A stretch of DNA of 41,055 nt from DUAL01 sp964478325 (GCA_964478325.1 CAYZIA010000002.1:1-41055); one strand, 5' to 3'. Positions 14,030 to 23,664 are shown, counted from the first letter of the stretch. Numbers and translations: made by a program. Notes: generated by a model from the sequence alone, not told the origin.

Positions 14030-16213
14030 ATGATTAAATCTCAACTTACATTACACGACCATCTGAAAAATATTTTTGGTTTTAGTAGTTTTAAAGGAAG
14101 GCAGGAGGAAATAATTAAAACCCTACAAAAAGGAAATGACTCCTTGGTAATTATGCCAACAGGAGGGGGAAAATCTATGTGTTATCAACTTCCTGCCCTT
14201 CTTGATAAGGGAGTAGCCATTATTATTTCTCCACTTATTGCCCTAATGAAGAACCAAGTAGATACTATTAGAGGATTTAACAAAAATGATAGTATCGCTC
14301 ATGTTTTGAATTCTTCTCTAAACAAACAAGAAGTTCAGGGTGTAAAAGATGATCTTTCTTCTGGGAAAACAAAATTATTATATGTAGCGCCAGAATCGCT
14401 AACCAAAGAGGAGTATATCTTGTTTTTAAGAAACATAAAAATTTCTTTTTATGCAGTGGATGAGGCACATTGCATCTCGGAATGGGGACACGATTTTAGA
14501 CCAGAATACCGAAAACTAAGACAAATAATTGACAATATTGGCAGAAAACCAATTATTGCACTTACTGCAACTGCTACTCCAAAAGTACAGCAAGATATTC
14601 AAAAGAATCTACAATTGGAGAATGTAAAAATCTTTTTAGACTCCTTTAATAGAGAAAATCTTTATTATGATATCCGTCCAAAAATAAATGTGGAGAAGGA
14701 GATTATTAAGTTTATTAAAAAACAAACTGGAAAATCTGGAATTATTTATTGTTTAAGTAGAAAAAAAGTAGAAGAAATTGCAGAAACTTTGCAAGTAAAC
14801 GGCATCAATGCCCTCCCATACCATGCGGGATTGGAAAGTAAAGTTAGAGTGCAACATCAGGATGCTTTTTTGATGGAAGATGCAGATGTAATTGTTGCTA
14901 CAATTGCTTTCGGAATGGGAATTGACAAACCCGATATTCGATTTGTTATTCATCATGATATTCCTAAAAGTTTAGAGGGATATTACCAAGAAACAGGACG
15001 TGCTGGAAGGGATGGAGGAGAAGGAAATTGTGTTACATTCTATAGTTATAAGGATATTGAGAAATTAGAAAACTTCTTGCATGGAAAACCCGTCTCTGAA
15101 GTGGAAGTTGGTCGTCTTTTAATCCTGGAAACTATCTCATTTGCTGAAACATCTATGTGTAGAAGAAAATACCTTTTACATTATTTTGGAGAGGAATTTA
15201 ATGATACTAAATGTGATAGTATGTGCGATAATTGCAAACATCCGAAACCAAAATTTGAAGGGAAAGGTTTTGTGTTAAAATTACTTAAAACTATGCTTGC
15301 CTGTAATGAGAGTTTTAAGGCAAAGGAAACTGTAAAAATATTAGTTGGAGAAAGTAATAGTTTAATAAAACAGCACCAATCCATAATAGGTGATGTTTTT
15401 GCTTGTGGCACGGAAAAAAGCAAAGAATTTTGGCATGCAGTAATTAGGCAAGCCTATGTACAAGGGCTAATTACAAAAGAGATTGAAACCTATGGTATTC
15501 TAAAAATAGCTAAAAAAGGTGAAAAATTCTTAAAGCAACCTTTTGCTTTTGAGTTAACAGAAGATCATAATTACGATCAGTTAAACACGGAATCGATTGG
15601 AAAACAAAAAGGTGGGGCAGCGGATATAATACTCTTTAAAATACTTAAAGATCATAGAAAGAAAATAGCAAAAATAAAGAAATTACCTCCTCCTATTATT
15701 TTCTTGGAACCATCTCTTGTTGATATGGCAAACCAATACCCCATCAATATGGAAGAAATGAGTCAAATTCAGGGGGTTGGACAAGGGAAAGCGGAAAAAT
15801 ACGGAGAATCCTTTATTGATATTATTAAAAAATATGTGAAGGAGAATGAAATTGAAAGGCCATCTGATATGATAGTTCGTTCCTTGGCAAACAAATCAGC
15901 CAATAAAATATATATTATTCAAAATATTGATAAAAAAATTCCCCTTGCTGATATTGCGTCTGCAAAGGGGAAAACAGTAGATGAACTTTTAACAGAAATT
16001 GAAAGTATTGTAGATTCTGGAACCAGAATAAATCTTGCTTATCTAATAGATGAGACATTTGAAGATTATCAAATAGAAGAAATAAATAACATTTTAATTG
16101 AATCAGAAGAAGCCTCCTTTCTAGAATTAAGAGAAGAGTTTGATGAAGACGAATTTACAGATGAAGAACTAAGAATAATACGAATTCAATTTATATCCCA
16201 AATAGGAAATTAA
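14030..16213 (+). CDS. recQ: ATP-dependent DNA helicase RecQ
   Basis: 3'-5' helicase acting in recombination and fork repair. 727 aa, longer than E. coli RecQ (about 610). Walker A MPTGGGKSMCYQ at 42-53, DEAHCISEWGHDFRPEYR, motif III ALTATAT, motif VI QETGRAGRDG, then the zinc site (Cys of MCRRKY, KCDSMCDNC), winged helix, and an HRDC domain (about 510-600). The last ~110 residues form an extra helical region with a very acidic end (LREEFDEDEFTDEELR), an extension often seen in Bacteroidota RecQ. The next gene starts 3 bases after the stop. Confidence 0.96.
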   Translation: MIKSQLTLHDHLKNIFGFSSFKGRQEEIIKTLQKGNDSLVIMPTGGGKSMCYQLPALLDKGVAIIISPLIALMKNQVDTIRGFNKNDSIAHVLNSSLNKQEVQGVKDDLSSGKTKLLYVAPESLTKEEYILFLRNIKISFYAVDEAHCISEWGHDFRPEYRKLRQIIDNIGRKPIIALTATATPKVQQDIQKNLQLENVKIFLDSFNRENLYYDIRPKINVEKEIIKFIKKQTGKSGIIYCLSRKKVEEIAETLQVNGINALPYHAGLESKVRVQHQDAFLMEDADVIVATIAFGMGIDKPDIRFVIHHDIPKSLEGYYQETGRAGRDGGEGNCVTFYSYKDIEKLENFLHGKPVSEVEVGRLLILETISFAETSMCRRKYLLHYFGEEFNDTKCDSMCDNCKHPKPKFEGKGFVLKLLKTMLACNESFKAKETVKILVGESNSLIKQHQSIIGDVFACGTEKSKEFWHAVIRQAYVQGLITKEIETYGILKIAKKGEKFLKQPFAFELTEDHNYDQLNTESIGKQKGGAADIILFKILKDHRKKIAKIKKLPPPIIFLEPSLVDMANQYPINMEEMSQIQGVGQGKAEKYGESFIDIIKKYVKENEIERPSDMIVRSLANKSANKIYIIQNIDKKIPLADIASAKGKTVDELLTEIESIVDSGTRINLAYLIDETFEDYQIEEINNILIESEEASFLELREEFDEDEFTDEELRIIRIQFISQIGN

Positions 16214-16216
16214 AGA

Positions 16217-16732
16217 ATGAATACACTAATTATATCTTCTTCCTTTTCGAAAAAATCTCGTTCTTTTATTCTTTGTAAAGCAATAGATACTGAGTTGCAA
16301 AAAAAAGGTGTTAATGTAGAGCTTCTGGATGCTAGAAAAATGGACCTACTTCCTTGCCATAAAGGAGTAACTACTAGTATGGAAGAATTAACAACAAAAG
16401 TAGAAAATGCAGATAATATTATTTTTGGAATGGGTGTACATTGCTATTCCATAAATGATGGCTTAAAAATAATCTTGGATAATTGTTGTGGTGGTGGAGT
16501 AGGTAAATTTTTTGGTATAGTATGTGCTGCTGGAGGAGAAAAAAGTTACCTTTCTAGCATGCACCTTACACAAATTTGCATGAATGAGTGGAGAATGATA
16601 CAACTACCAAGAATAGTGTATGCTACAGGAAAAGATTTTGAAGGAAATAGAATATCCAATGATGATTTAAAAGATAGAATAAAATTATTTGTGGAGGAAT
16701 TTACAATAATTGGAGAGAAACTAATTAGCTAG
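16217..16732 (+). CDS. Flavodoxin-like NAD(P)H-dependent oxidoreductase
   Basis: 171 aa, flavodoxin fold. The N-terminal strand-loop IISSSFSKKSRSF resembles the phosphate loop of the NADPH-dependent FMN reductase family, followed by LLDARKMDLLP and a strand ending in FGMGVHCYSI where flavin-contacting residues usually lie. It is rich in Cys for its size (C20, C48, and the pairs around HCYS and NCCGGG). It follows recQ by 3 bases and probably shares its mRNA. Substrate unknown. Its last 8 bases overlap the convergent M20 gene. Confidence 0.75.
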   Translation: MNTLIISSSFSKKSRSFILCKAIDTELQKKGVNVELLDARKMDLLPCHKGVTTSMEELTTKVENADNIIFGMGVHCYSINDGLKIILDNCCGGGVGKFFGIVCAAGGEKSYLSSMHLTQICMNEWRMIQLPRIVYATGKDFEGNRISNDDLKDRIKLFVEEFTIIGEKLIS

Positions 16733-17906
16733 ATTCACTAGTTGCTAAAAAAGCCATTAGACCCATTCCTATTTCTAACGATTTTTCATCAATATCAAAA
16801 CTAGAAGTATGCAAGCCATGAATAATTCCCTTTTCTTTATTTGCAGTTCCTAATCTGTAAAAACAAGAGGGGACTTCTTTGGTGTAATAGGAAAAATCTT
16901 CTGCGGTCATTCTAATTGGCAAAAGAATTACATTCTCCTCACCTAAATACTTTTTTGCTAATTTAATTGCCTTATTAGTAAGTTGAATATCATTTTCTAA
17001 AAAAGGATACCCTTTTAATATCTCAAAATCAATTTCTATATTATATCTCTTGGACAATTTTTCAGCAACATTTAACATTTTATCATGCGCATTCTCTCGC
17101 CAATTTTCATCCATTGCACGAAATGTCCCCATCATTTTTACTTTATTCGGAACAACATTGGTAGACCCATTACCTTCAATAAATCCAATAGAAAAAACAG
17201 AAGGAATTTCCTTCTCTTTATCAAAATAATCATATAAATCTGAAATCAGTCTACTAGCAACTTTTATGGGGTTTTTATTCTTCTCAGGAAGTGCAGCATG
17301 TCCTCCTTTTCCGTTTATTGTAATATGCAATTCATCAGTAGATGCCATATACATTCCAGCTTTAAACCCCACCTGTCCTACTTCTAAGTCAGGAAAAACA
17401 TGCTGACCGAACATAGTATGTACTTTAGGATTTTCCAATACACCCTCTGCTATCATCTGCTTTGCGCCCCCAGGCAAACGTTCTTCTGCTGGCTGAAAAA
17501 TAAATTTTATATTTCCCTCCCATTCGGACTTAATTGCATCTAATATTCTAATGGTGCCCAATAATGAAGCAGTATGTGCATCGTGTCCGCATGCATGCAT
17601 TACTCCACTATTTTTGGAACAATATTCCACCTTGTTCTGTTCTTGTATAGGCAAAGCGTCAAAATCGGCCCTAAGGGCAGTACAACTTTTCTCAGGATTT
17701 TTTCCTTTTAATAATACCACAATTCCTGTTTCTGCAATACCATCATAAAAAGGAATATTCCAATTTAAAAGAACAGATTTTATGTATCTGGAAGTTTTAA
17801 GCTCTTGAAAGGAAATTTCAGGATGCATGTGCAAATACCTCCTAATCTCAATAATTTCAGGCAACAATTCTGCCGATAGTTCTTGTATCTTTTCTTTCAA
17901 ACTCAT
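16725..17906 (-). CDS. M20D-type amidohydrolase (N-acyl amino acid hydrolase-like)
   Basis: Zinc-dependent hydrolase that releases free amino acids from N-acyl or related amide substrates. 393 aa. Metal-site motifs: HMHPEISFQE near residue 26, MHACGHDAH (C106, H108), PAEERLPGGAK and a C-terminal IHGLHTSSFDI. The dimerisation domain lies between about 180 and 290. Its ATG overlaps the stop of the TSUP gene by 4 bases (ATGA), so it ends a three-gene unit with the large outer-membrane protein. Exact substrate cannot be read from sequence. Confidence 0.92.
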   Translation of the reverse strand: MSLKEKIQELSAELLPEIIEIRRYLHMHPEISFQELKTSRYIKSVLLNWNIPFYDGIAETGIVVLLKGKNPEKSCTALRADFDALPIQEQNKVEYCSKNSGVMHACGHDAHTASLLGTIRILDAIKSEWEGNIKFIFQPAEERLPGGAKQMIAEGVLENPKVHTMFGQHVFPDLEVGQVGFKAGMYMASTDELHITINGKGGHAALPEKNKNPIKVASRLISDLYDYFDKEKEIPSVFSIGFIEGNGSTNVVPNKVKMMGTFRAMDENWRENAHDKMLNVAEKLSKRYNIEIDFEILKGYPFLENDIQLTNKAIKLAKKYLGEENVILLPIRMTAEDFSYYTKEVPSCFYRLGTANKEKGIIHGLHTSSFDIDEKSLEIGMGLMAFLATSESS

Positions 17907-18271
17907 TTTCCAAAAATCATTTTTATCGCAGCTACAAGTAATATAGCTCCAAAAATCTTTTTAAGTACAGTGGATGAAAGACTTATTGCAAATTTTGACC
18001 CAAAATACCCTCCAATAATAAAAGTAGTTGCAATAATTAATGCAAATTTCCACTCCACAAAACCTGCTTTATAATAGTTCATAGCGGCTAGAATCCCGAT
18101 GGGCGGTAGCATTACTGCCAAAGATGTTCCTTGTGCAGAATGTTGCGAAATCCCTAAAAAGAAAATCAGCATTGGAATCATTAAGAGGCCTCCACCAATA
18201 CCTACAATTCCGCTTATAACCCCTGCCAATAAACCAATTAAAATAAGAATAAGTATCGTACTAATAGTCAT
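17903..18271 (-). CDS. Half-size TSUP/TauE-family membrane permease
   Basis: 122 aa with four hydrophobic segments. The TSUP hallmark GLLAGVISGIVGIGGGLLMIP is at the N-terminus (hallmarks GVISGIVGIGGG and LLMIP). The family generally has about 250 aa from an internal duplication; this has only one half, and would have to work as a dimer. A longer frame reaches 18436 but would overlap the upstream gene by 155 bases and add non-membrane residues, so I place the start at ATG 18271, 10 bases after the upstream stop. The family exports sulfite, sulfonates or similar anions; the substrate here is unknown. Confidence 0.85.
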   Translation of the reverse strand: MTISTILILILIGLLAGVISGIVGIGGGLLMIPMLIFFLGISQHSAQGTSLAVMLPPIGILAAMNYYKAGFVEWKFALIIATTFIIGGYFGSKFAISLSSTVLKKIFGAILLVAAIKMIFGK

Positions 18272-18281
18272 ATATATTTTT

Positions 18282-21200
18282 TTAGAAATCAAGCCCCAAA
18301 GATATGTATAAAATACTTGGCAACACATAGCTATCCTCAACTCCCCAAGCCCAATCTGCACGCAAAAAATAACCAAATAATCTGCTTCTAGCTCCAAAAC
18401 CAAATCCGCCAACAAAAGGATTCTTCTGATTATCAATTGTAATAGTTATAGGGCCATTCTCAATTACTTCATAGTTTATTTGGTTATCTTTGGAAAAAGG
18501 AGTCAGCCCATTCCAAGCAGTCCCAAAATCAGCAAAGGTTACTATTTGGAAATTATTGATAAAATCAGAAGTAATTGGGCGCCTTAGAATATATTTGAAA
18601 AGCGGAACTCTAAACTCAGTATTTATTACAAAAAAGCTGTTTCCATTTCTTACATTTTGATAAAATCCTCTCATATTCGTCGCTAGGGTTTGGTAGCTAT
18701 AATTTTCATTCTCCGCAACATCAGTTTCTTTGTTAAAATTTGGCATAAGCCAAGCATCAATCCCTCCCATATAATAAAGTAACTTCTGATTTCCAAATGA
18801 TGTGCTTGCTGCAATTCTGTTTGCCCAAATAATAGAATGACTCACTTTCTTATAATTTCTCGCATCTAACCCTAGAATAATCATGTTAGTTCTCACATCT
18901 TCCAAAAGGCGATAATATTCTGTAAAAATCTTGTATCTACCTCCATTATAAAGGTTTAATCCTTTATTAATTGTGTTATCGAAAACCACCTCATTTCTAA
19001 AAGTTATCCAATTACTATAAGTATTTTCTTTTGCTAAATTAAGAATATCAGTTGCCATAAAAACCGTTTTATCATTTCTAAAACTAACAGAACTTCTTGT
19101 ACTAAACACCTCATCAAAAGGCCAATTGAATACCCCTCTCAATTCATAAGAATAAATTTTCTGCAGAGCATTATTTCGTAGCATATTTATACTTTGGCTA
19201 GAAAATATATAAGATTTATCCAAACGATATTTATTATCTAGAAAACTAAGCATATAGCCATTACTTTTCAAATCATCAGAAAGACGCACGCCACCAATTA
19301 TTTTGTAGTTTTCAAACAAATCAGCCGTTCCCACTTTTATTAAAGCATCAAAATCAGGATTTAAAAAGAGTGGTGTTTTGTAGTTGGTGTAGGGCTGATA
19401 AGATTCTGTAATATAAGAATTATCAAACTGACTCACTACATAATCAGTAGTAAACGAAATGAAATAATTGCGTGCTTTTGGTAATTTAAGTGTTTTTCTG
19501 TTATCTATAGAATAAGTATTTACTTTGTTGTTTAATCGATCTAGTATTTCCTTAAAATTTCCAAACTGATAATTCTCAATATCAATCTTATTCACTTTCC
19601 ACAAAGAGTCTATAGTAATCTTTTTTAGCTCAGATTTGTTGTGTATTTTGTTTTTTTTTAGTTGTAAAAAGTAGGAATCTGTTAAATTAATTTCTGGTCT
19701 TTTAATCTTTCTGGTTAACTTCTTATCATAAATAGTATAGTTACCATTTAAATAAAGAACCTCCAGCAAATGCCCAGCTTTTGGTTTGAAATCATAACAA
19801 ATTATATCTCGATTGTAATTGGTAAGAGGCGAAATGAAAAGATTCTTCTGATAAAAGATATTCGTATCGGTATCAACTTTTGTACTATCTATTTTCACCA
19901 TAAAACGATTATTGACACCATTTGTATTCGCCAAAAACGAATACAAATTATCCTTTATTGGCTTGGGTTGTAATTCATGAATCTCAGGTGTAACTGTAAG
20001 ACGTAAAAGTTTTGAACTTTCCGTTTTATAGTTATACAAAAACAAATCATTGTTTTTTGTATATGTTGAGATATCATCATTTGCATATAAAACATCTCTT
20101 TTTCTATTGGAACTGAAAATAATAAATTCATTATTTAGTGAGAAGGTAGGATCTAAATCTAAAAATTTATCATTGGTGATATTAGTAAGTTTCTGCCCCA
20201 CTACCTCAAAGGTAAAAATGTCGGTTTGGTTTTGTCGAACGGCAGAAAAAAGCAAAACTTTTCCTTTCTTATCATATTCCATACTTAGTACTTTTTGCAA
20301 ATGTTGCAGCTCAAATGTAGTTGTTTCGCCTTTGGGAATATCATAATAGTTAATTTGAATCTTTCCTTTTTTTTCTGTTATAAAAGCTAACTTTTTACCT
20401 TTTGGTTCCCATGCAATTACAGGCACTGTAAAATCAGTAATTCTATCTAATTTATGCCCAACAGAGATAATCTTTTTTTGCTTTCTAGTTTTTAAATCGT
20501 AAAGCCAAATCTTATATTTTCCCATTTCATTGCTTACAAAAGCCATTTTCCTGCCATTTGGACTTATTTCTATTTGAGTAATCTTCTCTTGATCTTTTAT
20601 TTTTATTGGTAAAGAATTGGAAGAAGGATATATTCCGGTTACATCTGTCTGAAAATAATAATCAAGCCATTCCTTATTGATAGTGTTTACTGATTTGCCT
20701 AATACAGACTGAAAACCATTTTCAATATTCCTGCTTAAACGAATCATATACAAAATTTCGGCAACTGTCGAATTTCCATAAGTATTACTGATATAATGCC
20801 AAATTGAATAGCCCGCAAGCACAGCATCATCTTTTTCCAAATGATTAAAGTTCTTAAACTTCCCTGTGCCGATTTTATCTTTTACTAAATTTTCCATCTT
20901 CATATTCCAAGGATCGGCCATGAAAACTACTAATCCATCTACAAACCAATCCGGCAAATTCAACAAGGTAGAATTAGTAAAAGCATCTGCCATATTACCG
21001 CCATACATCATTTCATTTAGGAGAATCTTCGTCACTCCAGCTGCAATCTGAGTGTTAAGATAATTATAATCTCCATCAAAATAAAGTAAAACCTTACTAT
21101 CTACTATTTGAGTTTTTCCACCAATATTATAATCATCATGCTGATTATAGCCAAGATTGCTTTGCTTAAAATCAGAAAAAGAATTATAAATAACAAACTG

Positions 21201-21461
21201 TATTCTTTTTTCAAAATTAAAAAGAAGTTGCTTTTCAATTTTTTGTAATTGAATATGAGCAGTTGTGGCAGTATATTCCGCTAAAGGCTTTCCTCCCCTA
21301 TAATAATAAGTATCAAATTCTTGAAACTGATAACTTGTCCAATTGAATTCTTTGTATTGCACCCTGCTTTTACCAAAAGTAGTTTGCAGACCATAATAGA
21401 ATTGTGCTTCTGACAGAAATGGCAAAAAAATAAAAATGAATATAATGAAAAAGAATCTCAT
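18282..21461 (-). CDS. Outer-membrane protein: peptidase-MA-like, TolB-like propeller, D15-like barrel
   Basis: 1059 aa. Signal peptide at residues 1-19 (ends LSEAQ). Residues ~30-270 resemble the peptidase-MA/gluzincin fold (ILLNEMMYGG at 147-155, LPDWFVDGLVVFM at 169-181). The helix that normally carries HExxH reads LNEMM, so the zinc site is lost. Residues ~290-500 hold TolB-type propeller blades (ISPNGRKMAFVS, WEPKGKKLAFIT, FSLNNEFIIFSSNR). Residues ~690-1059 are a barrel ending in ISLGLDF with a terminal Phe, like the surface antigen D15 family. It would sit in the outer membrane with its propeller in the periplasm. Function not known; a role in envelope assembly or secretion is inference. 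Often labelled TolB-like in this phylum. Confidence 0.8.
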   Translation of the reverse strand: MRFFFIIFIFIFLPFLSEAQFYYGLQTTFGKSRVQYKEFNWTSYQFQEFDTYYYRGGKPLAEYTATTAHIQLQKIEKQLLFNFEKRIQFVIYNSFSDFKQSNLGYNQHDDYNIGGKTQIVDSKVLLYFDGDYNYLNTQIAAGVTKILLNEMMYGGNMADAFTNSTLLNLPDWFVDGLVVFMADPWNMKMENLVKDKIGTGKFKNFNHLEKDDAVLAGYSIWHYISNTYGNSTVAEILYMIRLSRNIENGFQSVLGKSVNTINKEWLDYYFQTDVTGIYPSSNSLPIKIKDQEKITQIEISPNGRKMAFVSNEMGKYKIWLYDLKTRKQKKIISVGHKLDRITDFTVPVIAWEPKGKKLAFITEKKGKIQINYYDIPKGETTTFELQHLQKVLSMEYDKKGKVLLFSAVRQNQTDIFTFEVVGQKLTNITNDKFLDLDPTFSLNNEFIIFSSNRKRDVLYANDDISTYTKNNDLFLYNYKTESSKLLRLTVTPEIHELQPKPIKDNLYSFLANTNGVNNRFMVKIDSTKVDTDTNIFYQKNLFISPLTNYNRDIICYDFKPKAGHLLEVLYLNGNYTIYDKKLTRKIKRPEINLTDSYFLQLKKNKIHNKSELKKITIDSLWKVNKIDIENYQFGNFKEILDRLNNKVNTYSIDNRKTLKLPKARNYFISFTTDYVVSQFDNSYITESYQPYTNYKTPLFLNPDFDALIKVGTADLFENYKIIGGVRLSDDLKSNGYMLSFLDNKYRLDKSYIFSSQSINMLRNNALQKIYSYELRGVFNWPFDEVFSTRSSVSFRNDKTVFMATDILNLAKENTYSNWITFRNEVVFDNTINKGLNLYNGGRYKIFTEYYRLLEDVRTNMIILGLDARNYKKVSHSIIWANRIAASTSFGNQKLLYYMGGIDAWLMPNFNKETDVAENENYSYQTLATNMRGFYQNVRNGNSFFVINTEFRVPLFKYILRRPITSDFINNFQIVTFADFGTAWNGLTPFSKDNQINYEVIENGPITITIDNQKNPFVGGFGFGARSRLFGYFLRADWAWGVEDSYVLPSILYISLGLDF

Positions 21462-21502
21462 TCTCTTTTAAGAATGTAAAGATACTAAAGTAAAAGAAAG
21501 GC

Positions 21503-21510
21503 TATATTTG
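21503..21510 (+). promoter_or_regulatory. Promoter -7 box for the MBL hydrolase
   Basis: TATATTTG, a full consensus match, 18 bases before ATG 21529. It decides the start: an in-frame TTG at 21508 lies inside the box and cannot be translated from this promoter. Confidence 0.55.
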
Positions 21511-21528
21511 TATTTAAGATTTTGCGAA

Positions 21529-22167
21529 ATGAAAATAAAAAGATTTGTTTTTAATCCTTTTCAAGAGAATACTTTTGTCCTTTATGATGAAAGCAAGGAG
21601 TGTATAATTATTGATCCCGGATGTTATGAAAAAGAAGAGCAAGTAAAATTAGAAAAATTTATATCTAAAAATAAACTAAATCCAGTTGCTCTATTAAATA
21701 CACATTGTCATATTGACCATATTTTGGGTAACCAATTTGTTGCTAATAAATGGGGAATAGAATTACAAATGCATAAAAAAGATTTACTTCTTTTAGAAAA
21801 TGCTGGAGCAGTTAGTGAAATGTATGGTCTTGAGAATTATTCTGGTTCGCCATATCCTAAGTATTTTCTAGAAGATGGCGATATTATTTCTTTTGGAGAG
21901 AGTAAACTAGAAGTACTATTCACCCCAGGACATTCTCCAGGACATATTTGCTTTTATAGTAAAAAAAATAACTTTATAATTAGTGGAGATGTTATTTTTC
22001 AAATGAGCATTGGCAGGACAGATTTGCCTTTTGGAGACTATGATGTTTTGATAAAAAGCATTACCGAAAAAATATTTCCTCTTCCTGGGGAAGTCCAAAT
22101 TTATTGTGGTCACGGACCAACTACTGTACTAAGTTATGAAAAAGAACACAATCCTTTCTTGCAATAA
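21529..22167 (+). CDS. MBL-fold metallo-hydrolase, glyoxalase II-like
   Basis: 212 aa. Beta-lactamase fold with the binuclear zinc motif THCHIDH (HxHxDH, near residue 59), then GHSPGH, SGDVIF and a final CGHGP, all intact. This is the YcbL/GloB-like subgroup that hydrolyses thioesters such as glutathione conjugates, although Bacteroidota often use other thiols, so the real substrate is open. The start at ATG 21529 is preferred because the promoter -7 box overlaps the upstream TTG. It converges on mlaF with 7 bases between. Confidence 0.9.
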   Translation: MKIKRFVFNPFQENTFVLYDESKECIIIDPGCYEKEEQVKLEKFISKNKLNPVALLNTHCHIDHILGNQFVANKWGIELQMHKKDLLLLENAGAVSEMYGLENYSGSPYPKYFLEDGDIISFGESKLEVLFTPGHSPGHICFYSKKNNFIISGDVIFQMSIGRTDLPFGDYDVLIKSITEKIFPLPGEVQIYCGHGPTTVLSYEKEHNPFLQ

Positions 22168-22174
22168 TTCTTTT

Positions 22175-22927
22175 TTAGAGTCTTCGCCTTAATCTTTTAA
22201 AAAGTTCTGATGCAAAAACAAAGTCATTCAATTCTTGATTCTCACTGATCATTAAATCCTCTTTATTCCCTTTCCACCAAACTTTCCCTTCATAAATAAA
22301 GGCAATCTTATCTCCAATTTCCATTACCGAATTCATGTCATGGGAATTCACAATAGTCGTAATATTGTATTCTTGGGTAATTTCCTGAATCAAATTATCA
22401 ATCAGAATAGCGGTTTTAGGATCGAGCCCTGAATTTGGCTCATCACAAAGTAAATATTTTGGATTTAGTGCTATTGCCCTTGCAATAGCAACTCTTTTTT
22501 TCATTCCACCACTAAGTTCTGATGGTAGCAAACTATTTGTATTTTCCAAGTTTACTCTTTTTAGGCAAAAATTTACTCTATCCAAATTTTCTTCTTCAGA
22601 TTTTTCAGAAAACATATTTAAGGGAAACATTACGTTTCCTTCCACATTCATATAATCAAAAAGCGCTCCACCTTGAAAAAGCATGCCAATTTCTTTTCTT
22701 AATTTTTTTTGCTGTAAAAAATTCATCTCTGTAAAATTACGTTCATTGTATTTTATTACTCCGCTATCTGCTTTATGAAGGCCAATCATTATCTTTAATA
22801 ATGTTGTTTTTCCTGAACCACTTTCTCCAATTATTAAATTCGTTTTCCCTGGCTCAAATACAAATGAAACATCCTTTAAAACACGATTGTCTTCAAAATA
22901 TTTATTTATATTATTTACAGATATCAT
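22175..22927 (-). CDS. mlaF: ABC transporter ATPase, MlaF type
   Basis: ATPase of an MCE-type phospholipid transporter maintaining outer-membrane lipid asymmetry. 250 aa. Walker A GESGSGKTT (34-42), LFQGGALFDYMNVEGNV (family-specific Q-loop segment), signature LSGGMKKRVAIARAIA, and Walker B YLLCDEPNSGLDP. Overlaps the permease by 4 bases. No MCE-domain (MlaD) gene follows here, so that partner must be elsewhere. Confidence 0.92.
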   Translation of the reverse strand: MISVNNINKYFEDNRVLKDVSFVFEPGKTNLIIGESGSGKTTLLKIMIGLHKADSGVIKYNERNFTEMNFLQQKKLRKEIGMLFQGGALFDYMNVEGNVMFPLNMFSEKSEEENLDRVNFCLKRVNLENTNSLLPSELSGGMKKRVAIARAIALNPKYLLCDEPNSGLDPKTAILIDNLIQEITQEYNITTIVNSHDMNSVMEIGDKIAFIYEGKVWWKGNKEDLMISENQELNDFVFASELFKRLRRRL

Positions 22928-23664
22928 GCCAATAAAAGTTGAGTAAGAATAAAATTGAAGATTAGTACAACTACACTACTATATACTACAGCTTTTGTGC
23001 TAGAAACACCAACCTCCAAAGCTCCTCCTTTAGTGTAATAACCATAAAAGGAAGAAACAGACGTAATTATAAAAGCAAAAACTATAGTTTTTGTAAGTGC
23101 ATAAGTAACATAAAAAGGATTAAAACCATATTTGAGTCCATAAAGAAAATCGGCTGTAGTAACATCTACCGACATAGTACCAAGCCAGCCGCCGAACATT
23201 CCTATTCCCATACTAATAATTACCAGAAAAGGGAAGAAGAACATAGAAGCAATAATCTTAGGAAGAATTAAAAAACTGGCGGAATTTACACCCATAATTT
23301 CCAATGCATCAATTTGTTCTGTTACACGCATACTCCCAATCTCAGATGCTATATTTGAACCCACTTTACCTGCCAGAATAAGGCAAAGTAGTGTTGGCGA
23401 GAACTCCAAGATCAAGGAATCTCTTGTTGCTAAACCAACTAGATATCTAGGTAAAAGAGGGTTAAAAAGGTTGAAAGCCGTTTGAATAGTAACAACTGCT
23501 CCAACAAAAAGGGAAATAATAATTACAATTCCTAAGGAGTTCAGACCAATCTTTTCAATTTCTAATACAATCTGCTTTAAAAAAATTGCTCGTCTTTCAG
23601 GGAGGCTGAAAACCCTACGCAACATTAGAAAATACTTCCCTATGGTTTTTAAAATAGTATACAT
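22924..23664 (-). CDS. mlaE: ABC transporter permease, MlaE type
   Basis: Membrane subunit paired with the MlaF-like ATPase. 246 aa with about five hydrophobic segments and the MlaE hallmarks: FVGAVVTIQTAFNL near residue 50, then GLATRDSLILEFSPTLLCLILAGKVGSNIASEIGSMRVTEQIDALEIMG (hallmarks AGKVGSNIASEIG and TEQIDALEIMG). The N-terminal amphipathic helix is present. First gene of this two-gene unit; no consensus promoter is seen upstream. Confidence 0.93.
   Translation of the reverse strand: MYTILKTIGKYFLMLRRVFSLPERRAIFLKQIVLEIEKIGLNSLGIVIIISLFVGAVVTIQTAFNLFNPLLPRYLVGLATRDSLILEFSPTLLCLILAGKVGSNIASEIGSMRVTEQIDALEIMGVNSASFLILPKIIASMFFFPFLVIISMGIGMFGGWLGTMSVDVTTADFLYGLKYGFNPFYVTYALTKTIVFAFIITSVSSFYGYYTKGGALEVGVSSTKAVVYSSVVVLIFNFILTQLLLA

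Noticed and set aside
18272..18436. Longer N-terminus for the TSUP permease
   Set aside because: It would overlap the upstream barrel gene by 155 bases and add residues unlike the family; ATG 18271 fits the membrane protein start.
21508..21528. TTG start for the MBL hydrolase
   Set aside because: The TTG lies within the TATATTTG promoter box, so it cannot be in the mRNA made from it.
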